From: a virus
DNA length: 34,356 nt
Virus record (IMG/VR): IMGVR_UViG_3300032132_000189
Coordinates: 1-34,356 of that record
Strand: one strand, 5' to 3'
Part shown: positions 22,765 to 29,752 of the stretch, piece after piece
Numbering within the stretch: position 1 is the first letter of the stretch
Layout of the letters: the number at the start of each line of letters is the position of its first letter
Translations under genes and position numbers: made by a program
Notes under the pieces: generated by a model
Told to the model about the DNA's origin: nothing
Databases searched by the model: none
The model's input: the letters and a program-made list of their open reading frames with translations, nothing else

Positions 22765-23181
22765 ATGGACAAACATGGACACTGGAATAATTTGCCTAAT
22801 GATTTCAACCCTGACGATTGGTTTGGGTTTGTCTATTGTGTTACTCGTAATGACACAAAACGAAAATATATTGGCAAAAAACAAATCCATTCATATCGCC
22901 GTAAAAAAGTCAAAGGGCGAAAGAATAGAAAGAGAGTAGTCAGCGAATCAAAGTGGAGGGAATACACTGGTTCGTGTGACGACCTTAATCTAGAAATAGA
23001 AACACTGGGGAAAGAAAAGTTCACCTTTGAAGTCTTAAAGTTATGCAAGACCAAAGGAGTACTAACCTTCTCCGAAGTGGAGTATCAAATTAAAAATGAT
23101 GTTCTTACTTCGCTATTAGAGGATGGTACTAGAGAATACTACAACTCTAATATTATGAGTCGTTGGTTTCTTTCTAATTAA
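22765..23181 (+). CDS. GIY-YIG-like endonuclease domain protein
   Basis: 138 residues. WFGFVYCVTRNDTKRKYIGKK near residues 18-40 fits the GIY-YIG core (here VYC and YIG), followed by a very basic segment (SYRRKKVKGRKNRKR), SKWREYTGS and KFTFEVLKLCKT with a Glu-containing EVEYQIKNDVL and a final YYNSNI. This arrangement resembles free-standing phage endonucleases. The conserved Arg and Glu of catalysis cannot be fixed by eye. It could be a homing-like nuclease or a repair enzyme. It is a single-gene unit behind a late promoter. Confidence 0.6.
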   Translation: MDKHGHWNNLPNDFNPDDWFGFVYCVTRNDTKRKYIGKKQIHSYRRKKVKGRKNRKRVVSESKWREYTGSCDDLNLEIETLGKEKFTFEVLKLCKTKGVLTFSEVEYQIKNDVLTSLLEDGTREYYNSNIMSRWFLSN

Positions 23182-23203
23182 AAAACCCCGTTCACGCACG
23201 GGG
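23180..23203 (-). terminator. Terminator for the - strand membrane-protein operon
   Basis: Stem CCCCGT (23186-23191) with ACGGGG (23198-23203) and a six-base loop; read on the - strand it ends in T6. It lies 64 bases past the stop at 23268. The + side has no T-run. Confidence 0.85.
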
Positions 23204-23267
23204 TCACACGGATTACTTTACAATAGTTTATCATTCTACGCTGAATGGGATTTCCAGACAGCAACAT

Positions 23268-24311
23268 TTATTTCTTCTTTGTCAAATTTTTAAATCCGTT
23301 TTTGATTTTAACTTGAGCAACAATCCTCTTAGTCAGGTCGCTTGTCATTCTAGAAGCGAACCCATCACGACCAAAGATTTCTTTTCTCTCATCTGGAGTA
23401 AGATGGTCTTTGGTTTCTTCAATGAGTTCTACAATTTCTTCAATTGCTTTCTTGTTGTTCTTACCATCAATGAGCATCCATCCAACAACACCAAGTGATG
23501 CAAGGAATCCTACAATCAATACAATAAGACCAACGGTTGCAATTTCTTCGAGATAGTATTGTGATGCGGCCGCAAATCCTACGGTCAATACACCAATCGC
23601 CAATACAACACCACCAAGTCTACCACTAACCCAAAAGGTAAGGAATGCACCACCGATAAGCATACCAAATCCTATTACAAAGAATAATGTAATAAAACTG
23701 TGTAAGTTTTCGAGTGCTTCTCTTCTAACCTCTCGGTCGGATTGTTCGTACTCGGTTACTAGGTCTTCGAGTTGTTCTATCTGCCCTACCGCAGCCGACA
23801 CTCTCGCGTTCGCTGACTCTAAATCTTCGAGTGCCTCTTCGACTCTTATCTGTGACTTCTCCGCACCGTCCACATGTTCCTTGATTGCCTCGGCGCTTCC
23901 CTCGATACTGTTCAGAGTCGGGTCTATGTTGTAGTTGTGGTCGTCCGGCACCAGAGCGATATCGTTTAGAATTGAGTTTGCTTGGTTGTCGATGCTTTCC
24001 AGACTTCCTGCTATCTCGCCAGTTGCGTCCGTTATCTCGCCCGTCTGCTCTTTCTGTTCTCTCAGACTGTCCACCACGGTTGAAGCGGTGTTCTCTGGAT
24101 GGCCGTTCATGTCTTGCAGTGCTTCGCACCCAATCATCAGAGTTGCGACCGTTATCAGCGAGAGAATTCCTCCACTGAGCAAACCTCTCTTTGGCTTGTT
24201 CTGGTGTGAGTTTACCTTCTGCGATTGCCGTTCTGAGTCGTTTACCGACTGCATGGGATGCATTGTCCCGTTCCATTTCGTGGATGGTTCCAAATTTTTC
24301 TCTCTCATCAT
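23268..24311 (-). CDS. Membrane protein with coiled coil; lipobox-like Cys; start uncertain
   Basis: Up to 347 residues. KPKRGLLSGGILSLITVATLMIGC (written here in two halves: KPKRGLLSGGILS and LITVATLMIGC, residues about 39-62) looks like a lipoprotein signal ending in Cys. A long coiled coil follows (residues about 80-200, SLREQKEQTGEI through LEDLVTEYEQ), then three or four membrane helices (SFITLFFVIGFGMLIGGAF, LGGVVLAIGVLTVGFAAA, VGLIVLIVGFLASLGVVGW) and a charged tail. The ATG at 24311 lies far before the signal; an internal start is likely but no clear one is visible. It overlaps the next ORF over 587 bases. A membrane-anchored late protein of unknown role. Confidence 0.6.
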   Translation of the reverse strand: MMREKNLEPSTKWNGTMHPMQSVNDSERQSQKVNSHQNKPKRGLLSGGILSLITVATLMIGCEALQDMNGHPENTASTVVDSLREQKEQTGEITDATGEIAGSLESIDNQANSILNDIALVPDDHNYNIDPTLNSIEGSAEAIKEHVDGAEKSQIRVEEALEDLESANARVSAAVGQIEQLEDLVTEYEQSDREVRREALENLHSFITLFFVIGFGMLIGGAFLTFWVSGRLGGVVLAIGVLTVGFAAASQYYLEEIATVGLIVLIVGFLASLGVVGWMLIDGKNNKKAIEEIVELIEETKDHLTPDERKEIFGRDGFASRMTSDLTKRIVAQVKIKNGFKNLTKKK

Positions 24312-24381
24312 TTACCTCCGAGTCCTGTGCAACAATTGGTGTTGCGAATAATAATACTGCCAATGCAATTAGTGTTTTCAT
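23725..24381 (-). CDS. Secreted protein with signal peptide; long overlap with the membrane protein
   Basis: 218 codons. The start is supported by GGAG ahead of the ATG, by the ATGA overlap with the upstream gene and by a clear signal peptide (MKTLIALAVLLFATPIVAQ). Residues 20-75 are ordinary (AEGKLTPEQAKERFAQWRN), but beyond residue 75 the sequence is Arg/Gly/Ser-rich and looks like the shadow of the other frame. So either a short secreted protein whose C-terminus is dispensable, a true dual-coding overlap, or a frameshift product joining it to the membrane protein, which lies in the +1 frame. The N-terminal part is credible; the rest is uncertain. Confidence 0.55.
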   Translation of the reverse strand: MKTLIALAVLLFATPIVAQDSEVNDEREKFGTIHEMERDNASHAVGKRLRTAIAEGKLTPEQAKERFAQWRNSLADNGRNSDDWVRSTARHERPSREHRFNRGGQSERTERADGRDNGRNWRDSRKSGKHRQPSKLNSKRYRSGAGRPQLQHRPDSEQYRGKRRGNQGTCGRCGEVTDKSRRGTRRFRVSERESVGCGRADRTTRRPSNRVRTIRPRG

Positions 24382-24998
24382 TTTTTTTCTCCGTGAATTA
24401 AATATGCCATTATACCTGTTGTTTTGTCTTGAATAACAATCGGCACGCCAGGATTTTTGTGGGCATAATCACGAATCTCTTGGTTGTCAATGTTTTCCAT
24501 ATTTAGTCTTTTGTTCCATCGTTCATATCGTTTTCTTCCGTGCATACAAGTGTAATATTCGTCACTGCTCAATTCAAACACTTCAGCACCTGCAAACTTT
24601 TTACGCTTCTTTACTTTCTTTCCTAATAGTGGGTCATAGCCTTTGATTCCGCCTTCACCACCAAAGTGTGGCGACATCCCACCACCAACTGAATTCGCTG
24701 GCGCTTCTTCTTCTACTTCTTCGCCTGGTGTATCTTCACGATAAGTATCAAGTAGTTCGTCTGTTCCTTCTTCACCTGCACCGTGTTCTTCGTGTACTAA
24801 AAATGGTCTAATTTGAGAATCGTGCATTTCAACTTTCGAACCATCTCTAAATTTTACTTTATATACTGAATCTGTTCGGGTTTCGCCAACAGATACAACA
24901 GTAATGATTCTGCCCCTTCTATCTCCCATCTGTACTGTTTTTCCAAGGAGAACAGATTCAAGATTTATTTCTTTTTTAAATTTTTTGAAGGGTTTCAT
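24378..24998 (-). CDS. SH3-like domain protein with acidic linker
   Basis: 206 residues. The start KPFKKFKKE is basic. Residues 15-65 (LLGKTVQMGDRRGRIITVV, then YKVKFRDGSKVEMHDSQI) have the same pattern as residues 24-70 of the protein at 19165: GKTV, a Gly-Lys/Arg-x-I/V turn and a Tyr-x-V-x-x-x-DG-(S/T) strand. An acidic linker follows, and then a distinct C-terminal domain (EVFELSSDEYYTCMHGRKRYERWNKRL and VPIVIQDKTTGIMAYLIHG). No function is recognised; a virion-associated role is possible. It sits in a four-gene - strand run of conserved phage proteins. Confidence 0.6.
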   Translation of the reverse strand: MKPFKKFKKEINLESVLLGKTVQMGDRRGRIITVVSVGETRTDSVYKVKFRDGSKVEMHDSQIRPFLVHEEHGAGEEGTDELLDTYREDTPGEEVEEEAPANSVGGGMSPHFGGEGGIKGYDPLLGKKVKKRKKFAGAEVFELSSDEYYTCMHGRKRYERWNKRLNMENIDNQEIRDYAHKNPGVPIVIQDKTTGIMAYLIHGEKK

Positions 24999-24999
24999 C

Positions 25000-25539
25000 T
25001 TATATCCTTTCTATATCATATGATGAAAAAACTGTTTCGTTTATTTTAAACAGGGGAATTTCTAACACAGAATCAAAGGATTCTCTATCTTCATAAAAAG
25101 TAATATTCTTTCCGTTTAATCTATATGTTCCTTTAGGAATAATTAAATCTAATTTATTAAAATCTTCATTAATTCCTTCTTCCATCAAACCATTTTCTGT
25201 AAGATAATCAATAAACAATCTTTCTATTAGATTATCATCTTCCACGCCCATCTTTTTGGCTTCTTCTTTTAAGAACCATACTGCGGCAGCGGCTCCACCC
25301 AATCGACTCTTTCCGCCTGGAACTAAACTAACCAATCGTTTGATATTAAAAATAACCTTATGAATGTTTGTGTATTTTGAACCTGCACTTCTTGCCGCAT
25401 CATCTGCTTCTTCAGAACGAATTCTCTTTCCCTTCTTATCAATTATACCAAGTTTATAGGCGTCCGTTTTTTTCCACGGAGTCGCCAACATTTTGATAAA
25501 CTTGTATGCCAAGTATGTGTCTACTAAACCTATACCCAT
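25000..25539 (-). CDS. Conserved phage hypothetical protein, 179 residues
   Basis: Starts GLVDTYLAYKFIKMLATPW and continues KTDAYKLGIIDKKGKRIR, a pattern I associate with a conserved protein of T4-like marine phages. The middle (NIKRLVSLVPGGKSRLGGAA and AVWFLKEEAKKMG) is basic and helical; the end is beta-rich. No enzyme motif is visible. Two bases separate it from the next gene and one from the previous, so it is co-transcribed with them. Probably structural or an assembly factor, by neighbourhood only. Confidence 0.6.
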   Translation of the reverse strand: MGIGLVDTYLAYKFIKMLATPWKKTDAYKLGIIDKKGKRIRSEEADDAARSAGSKYTNIHKVIFNIKRLVSLVPGGKSRLGGAAAAVWFLKEEAKKMGVEDDNLIERLFIDYLTENGLMEEGINEDFNKLDLIIPKGTYRLNGKNITFYEDRESFDSVLEIPLFKINETVFSSYDIERI

Positions 25540-25540
25540 T

Positions 25541-25924
25541 TTAAATGTTCCTTAATACCTTCATAACTTCTGTGTGTAGTGGAATTGATATTATGTCTAC
25601 CTCTGGTGTTCTTAAATCTAATGGTAAGTATTTTAGATATATTAAAAATGTCTTCAATACTGAATGAAATTCTTCTTCTATTTTAAAAAACAATAATCTG
25701 TTCGCGTTCTCCATATCAAAAACATTATAAAATATAATAATATGATTTAAAATCAATCTTTCCTTTAATGTATCTGATACTAAATATTTTTTAAAAAGCC
25801 GTTTCAGATATTTTATTCTATTCAAATCATCATAAAATTCCTCAAGTCCTGTACAATGAGGGTTTTCATAATGCTTCATAGCAAACATAATATAGTTTTG
25901 ATTGTTTAGATAACGAAAATCCAT
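25541..25924 (-). CDS. Conserved phage protein (DUF7207-like), helical
   Basis: 127 residues, nearly all helix. FAMKHYENPHCTGLEEFYDDL, then RIKYLKRLFKKYL and LKERLILNHIIIFYNVF follow a small protein common in T4-like phages of many hosts. It lies between two other conserved phage proteins in the same operon, in the order also expected for marine T4-like genomes. Function unknown. The ATG at 25924 gives a full-length protein; a later Met is possible. Confidence 0.65.
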   Translation of the reverse strand: MDFRYLNNQNYIMFAMKHYENPHCTGLEEFYDDLNRIKYLKRLFKKYLVSDTLKERLILNHIIIFYNVFDMENANRLLFFKIEEEFHSVLKTFLIYLKYLPLDLRTPEVDIISIPLHTEVMKVLRNI

Positions 25925-25938
25925 TCACATTCATACCT

Positions 25939-26220
25939 TCAGCCAGTTCTATTCATTTCCGCATCTGCAATACCTTCAAAATCTGCTCTACTATTAGTAG
26001 ATGTTGGTGTATTTCCTACTGCTTTTGTAAAGTGTTTATTGTAAATTGAAGTTTTTGTTTCGATGGGAATATTCCCTGCATTTTTTACTTCTTGTCCTGC
26101 TTCAACTGCGGCACTTTTCAGTGTATCGTCCACAGATGCCACAGCGTTCTCTCTGTTTTTCTTCATAATATCTGCGATACTATCAACTGTTTTGTCTCTG
26201 CTTGAAAAGGGGTTTGTCAT
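25939..26220 (-). CDS. Hypothetical protein, 93 residues
   Basis: The ATG at 26220 has AGGAGA about eight bases upstream, so the earlier in-frame ATG at 26262 is rejected. The product is polar and mostly helical (TVDSIADIMKKNRENAVASV) with a Thr/Ser-rich end (GNTPTSTNSRADF). No motif is recognised. It follows the large fusion gene by about 30 bases and may share its transcript. Confidence 0.6.
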   Translation of the reverse strand: MTNPFSSRDKTVDSIADIMKKNRENAVASVDDTLKSAAVEAGQEVKNAGNIPIETKTSIYNKHFTKAVGNTPTSTNSRADFEGIADAEMNRTG

Positions 26221-26251
26221 TTTATTTCTCCTAAAATTATGTATATAGGCT

Positions 26252-28294
26252 TTATAGTTCAATTAACTCAAAGCCAAAATTGACATCTATTGATTCCAAT
26301 TGTTGTTGGGATTTCTTTTGTTCCGATAAAGTAAATGTCTTATTCACATTCACGCTAAAATTAAGTGTTTCAAGGAATCTTTTTCCTATAAGAACCAAGT
26401 ATGTATTATCATCTCGGTCGCCTAAGTTGAAATTGACATCTTTGTATTCTTTCTTGCCAAACTTTATATCAAATTTGACAATATATCGTTCTTCCCATTG
26501 GTCTGAACCGATATTAATTTTTTGGGTTTGTACGATTGGTTTGGTAAACTTCTTTCCAAGAATCTTAAATGATACATTCTTGCCCTCTGCTTTTATATCA
26601 TTTGCACCAATAGAATTCACTGTACCATTTCCAGTATCTACTTTGGCTTTTACTTTACCAACACCCTTGACGGTGATGTATTCCACATAGCCAATTTCTT
26701 TTGCAGTAAACTTCCAATTCTCTTTATTGAGAATGTGGTCGAGTATTATATTAATTAAATTTTCACTGCTTAATTTTTTAGATGGGTTGTATCCCATATA
26801 TGGAGCCGCACCAGAACCAGGCGAACCATTCACTTCTAGGATATAATGAGTTCCCTTATTGGTGATATGGTCAACGCCAGCAAAATAACAGCCTGACATT
26901 TTGTAGGCTTGCATAATTAAATCTTTTTCTGCTTGGTTTAATTTATAAGGAGCAGTATCACTTCCAAGTGCCTTGTTTGTTCGGAAGTCTTTGCCGCCTT
27001 TAATACGCTTAACGGCTGCAATAATTTTATTGTCTAACACAAGGGTACGGACATCGTGTTTAATCTCCATATACTCCTGAAGGATAACCTCTGCTTCTTG
27101 CTTCCAGAGAGTCTGTAGAACGCTCTTGAGGGATTCCTGAGACTCAATCTTCATCACACCGATACCTTCAGCACCTGTGATTGTCTTGACGATGACAGGG
27201 AATTTGCCGCCGATTTTCTCTAAGGCAATCTCAATCGAATCTTCGTTATTAATAAAGGCTGTTCTTGGTGAAGAAATTCCATGTTGTTCGAGTGCGAGTG
27301 CAGTACTCATTTTGTTTTGGCAGAATTTCATAGCCTCTAGGTCGTTCACTGTGAACATACCCGATTCCTGAAGTACCTTCACCAAACCCATTCCTGCATT
27401 ATCAACCAAAGCGCCACCACGAACTAAGCACACTGTGTTATCTGTTTTAAGTGTGATGTTTTTGTTTTCGCCATTATAGTTGTGAATAACCAGTTCGTTA
27501 TCGTCCAAATCTTTATCTACGATAAATGCGTGGTTTGTATGTACTGGGTAAAAAGAAACGCCTCGCTTCTTACAGGCGTTTTCTAATCGTTCAATGGTAT
27601 CAGATTTTTCGTCTGAGGAAGTTGACTTGGTGATTGCAATAAGACAAGGAGCCTTTTTTGTACCTTCTTCTAAGTGAGCAAGAGTGTCCCAATCTTCTTC
27701 GAGTGATTCTTTAATTCCCATTTCTTTTCTCAATTTTTTGTACATTTGTTTTGCAACTGTTTTGTTTCCTACGCCCAATTCAAAACTTCCATAATTTCCC
27801 TCGGTCGCGGCCGCCCTCATCTTTGAAGCAGACATTCCTTCGACTCCTTCGCTATCTGGGTCTCTGTGTCCTGCACTTCTTACTTCAAAATGGTCAAATT
27901 GATATCCGTCCGTACCAACATATTTTGAAATACTCTTTTCTAATTCGTTTACTCTATCACCACCAACAACAAGAATAACTTTTTTATATCCTTCGTCGCT
28001 TAATTTCTGCATCATATAAAACGGATTTATTATAGACTTATCATCTATAATATTTGCTCCCCTAAACATCTTTTTCATAAAATTAATTTTATCTTTTGGT
28101 GATAAAGGATTTTTCTTGCTGTCGTGACTCCGGCTTGGATAAATCCTATGCTCTGCTCTTTCTTTGCGGGCGTTAGCAACCACCGCATCAACCAGTTTTT
28201 GATGACCGATTGTAGGTGGTTGAAAACGACCAAAAGTTACAACGACAGCCTTCTGATTATCTTCATTCAGAAAATCACGAACAGATTTGCTCAT
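26252..28294 (-). CDS. Three-domain fusion: nucleotidyltransferase, RimK-like ATP-grasp, retropepsin-like protease
   Basis: 680 residues. Domain 1 (residues 15-195): FGRFQPPTIGH at 21-31, VGGDRV and GMSASKMRAA near 153-162, the HxGH and ISATKMR motifs of nucleotidyltransferases. Domain 2 (215-525): RimK-type ATP-grasp with FPVIVKTITGAEGIGV (ATP loop), EYMEIKHDVRTLV and LEVNGSPGSG (metal ligands). Domain 3 (535-680): GVGKVKAKVDTGNGTVNS, an Asp-Thr-Gly catalytic motif at 553-555 as in the RimK-associated RimB protease. The N-terminus SVRDFLNE ends in Leu-x-Glu like a T4 capsid-targeting peptide. Two further Leu-x-Glu sites near 199 and 208 lie in the first linker. RimK adds Glu residues to proteins; here the target is unknown. 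Confidence 0.85.
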   Translation of the reverse strand: MSKSVRDFLNEDNQKAVVVTFGRFQPPTIGHQKLVDAVVANARKERAEHRIYPSRSHDSKKNPLSPKDKINFMKKMFRGANIIDDKSIINPFYMMQKLSDEGYKKVILVVGGDRVNELEKSISKYVGTDGYQFDHFEVRSAGHRDPDSEGVEGMSASKMRAAATEGNYGSFELGVGNKTVAKQMYKKLRKEMGIKESLEEDWDTLAHLEEGTKKAPCLIAITKSTSSDEKSDTIERLENACKKRGVSFYPVHTNHAFIVDKDLDDNELVIHNYNGENKNITLKTDNTVCLVRGGALVDNAGMGLVKVLQESGMFTVNDLEAMKFCQNKMSTALALEQHGISSPRTAFINNEDSIEIALEKIGGKFPVIVKTITGAEGIGVMKIESQESLKSVLQTLWKQEAEVILQEYMEIKHDVRTLVLDNKIIAAVKRIKGGKDFRTNKALGSDTAPYKLNQAEKDLIMQAYKMSGCYFAGVDHITNKGTHYILEVNGSPGSGAAPYMGYNPSKKLSSENLINIILDHILNKENWKFTAKEIGYVEYITVKGVGKVKAKVDTGNGTVNSIGANDIKAEGKNVSFKILGKKFTKPIVQTQKINIGSDQWEERYIVKFDIKFGKKEYKDVNFNLGDRDDNTYLVLIGKRFLETLNFSVNVNKTFTLSEQKKSQQQLESIDVNFGFELIEL

Positions 28295-28419
28295 CTATTC
28301 CAAGGTGCCTTTGATTTTATCCATCCCCATAGAGGGACACCAATGAGTGCGCCGCCTACGAAGCACAAAACGCTCCACCAAACGGTGCCTAAAGTTTCGC
28401 TTAAAAATGCTAATGTCAT
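28291..28419 (-). CDS. Small membrane protein, 42 residues
   Basis: ATG at 28419 with AAGGAG eight bases upstream; its stop overlaps the fusion gene's start in ATGA. The sequence (SETLGTVWWSVLCFVGG, then ALIGVPLWGWIKSK) forms one Trp-rich membrane helix with a basic end. No family is recognised. Its start MTLAFLSE also contains Leu-Ser-Glu, but with the membrane helix directly after it this is probably chance. Confidence 0.6.
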   Translation of the reverse strand: MTLAFLSETLGTVWWSVLCFVGGALIGVPLWGWIKSKAPWNR

Positions 28420-28451
28420 ATCAGTTCTCCTTTTTTAAAACTGTTTCGATT

Positions 28452-28473
28452 CTCTGGTATATTTAGACCAGAG
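28452..28473 (-). promoter_or_regulatory. Intergenic hairpin with late-promoter-like loop
   Basis: CTCTGGT (28452-28458) pairs with ACCAGAG (28467-28473): seven base pairs and an eight-base loop, directly after the stop of the ligase-fold gene and before the small membrane gene. Read on the - strand the loop holds CTAAATA, close to the late-promoter core. There is no T-run, so it is not a typical terminator; an RNA-processing site is possible. Confidence 0.4.
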
Positions 28474-29679
28474 TTATTTGTCCCAATTCTTTGCCGCAGT
28501 AAAATTCTGCATTGAAAATTCTAATCTATCTACTAGTTTTAAAGCCTTGTTGCTAATTCTATCTACTGCAACAAAACCCTCTGGTGAGGTTACTTCAAAA
28601 CCGTTTTCTGTTTTTATGAAAGTTCCTATCTGTTTAACTTTCTCTAATTGTCTAATAATGTATATTTTTGCTTTCACTAAAGATTGTCGCAAATCGAACA
28701 TCAAATCTATTTTGCTAGAGTTCTTACCAAGATAGGTAAGCAATTCTTGTCTAACCAAGTTTTTACGCTCTTTTGCGGCGTCAGTCTTTAATGAATCTAT
28801 AGATTTCTGCATTTTTGAATTCATATAATTTGAGAATCCCGCCGCAGATTCAGTCCCGCCGGCTCCCTGACGAACAAGACTGTTGCTATAGATTTTTACT
28901 TGTGAAATAATCATAGTTTGTGATAACAACTTATCTATAAAACTCTTTGAACTTTTTAATTTATTTTTACAATCCTTCAAAAGAGCATTTATATCACTCG
29001 TTTCCTTTCTTGTAAATGTTGCAGTCCCTGATGTATCCCTAAAATCTGCATCCGTAAACCAGACAGCCCTAGTCTTTACAAGAGAACTTACTTGTGGGTT
29101 AAAAGATGCTTTCAAATCTTTAATTGTCTTTCCTGTATATTTTGTATGCCAAACTACCCCAATTTTAGCACTGTTCATTTGTTTTGCTAAATCTGAATTA
29201 GCAGGAACGGAATAGGAAATGGTATTAGGCTGAAAAACGATATGTGATTCGCCATCAATGGTTTCTTTTGATATATCTCCACTGGTAAACATAATGTCTC
29301 CCTGAAGAATTCCTCTAATTCCCAATTTACCCAAATTTGATAAAGCAATTTTGAGTTTTGCGGCTAATTGACCAGAATGATTCTTGTCTACATCCGCACT
29401 TGTATAGTTTATTTTTGGTACAACATTGAATAATGATTTGGTCGCCACAAAAAACTTTCCGTTTTCTGGATTAATTCCTGCAAATACAGCAGGCGCACCA
29501 TCCCATTTTACTGTTACATTTATGGGTGATTTTGTATTTCCATCCAACATAGAAACCACCGATTCCATAAAAGAAATGGCTTCATTAACACCAGAAGAAC
29601 CGTCATTTAGAACGGAATCCTCTATATGTTCCATATGGAGGTTTTTACCCTCACTCAAAAAGTCTTTTAATCGCTTCAT
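28474..29679 (-). CDS. Ligase-fold nucleotidyltransferase-like protein (DUF6267-like)
   Basis: 401 residues. HMEHIEDSVLNDG then VKWDGAPAVFAG, with Lys 58 in a KxDG motif, the adenylated lysine of DNA/RNA ligases and capping enzymes; KFFVATKSLFN follows like motif III, and IRGILQGDIMF like motif IIIa/IV. The C-terminal 150 residues are helical. It resembles a conserved protein of T4-like marine phages, recalled as DUF6267. The N-terminus MKRLKDFLSE ends in Leu-x-Glu, matching T4 capsid-targeting peptides. GAGG precedes the ATG, and TATAAATA lies 22 bases upstream. An RNA or DNA ligase-like activity is a reasonable inference, unproven. Confidence 0.6.
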   Translation of the reverse strand: MKRLKDFLSEGKNLHMEHIEDSVLNDGSSGVNEAISFMESVVSMLDGNTKSPINVTVKWDGAPAVFAGINPENGKFFVATKSLFNVVPKINYTSADVDKNHSGQLAAKLKIALSNLGKLGIRGILQGDIMFTSGDISKETIDGESHIVFQPNTISYSVPANSDLAKQMNSAKIGVVWHTKYTGKTIKDLKASFNPQVSSLVKTRAVWFTDADFRDTSGTATFTRKETSDINALLKDCKNKLKSSKSFIDKLLSQTMIISQVKIYSNSLVRQGAGGTESAAGFSNYMNSKMQKSIDSLKTDAAKERKNLVRQELLTYLGKNSSKIDLMFDLRQSLVKAKIYIIRQLEKVKQIGTFIKTENGFEVTSPEGFVAVDRISNKALKLVDRLEFSMQNFTAAKNWDK

Positions 29680-29700
29680 TTAATCCTCTACTGTTATTAG

Positions 29701-29708
29701 TATTTATA
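29701..29708 (-). promoter_or_regulatory. T4-type late promoter (perfect TATAAATA)
   Basis: Exact TATAAATA on the - strand, 22 bases before the ATG at 29679. With T4 spacing the leader is about 16 bases and holds the GAGG ribosome site, the normal T4 late arrangement, unlike the three leaderless-looking cases. Confidence 0.7.
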
Positions 29709-29752
29709 CATATTATGTAATGTAACAACACTGATTAAGGAATTTCTAACAA

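Noticed and set aside
23186-23203. The hairpin after the GIY-YIG-like gene as a + strand terminator
   Set aside because: No T-run follows on the + strand; the T-run is only on the - strand side.
23725-24311. Programmed -1 frameshift joining the secreted and membrane ORFs
   Set aside because: The membrane frame is +1 relative to the first, not -1, and no slippery heptamer with pseudoknot was seen; kept only as a weak alternative.
23885-24351. Long + strand ORFs opposite the overlapping membrane genes
   Set aside because: Explained by the GC-rich patch reducing stops; no ribosome site, and they are rich in Ser/Arg/Leu as typical antisense frames.
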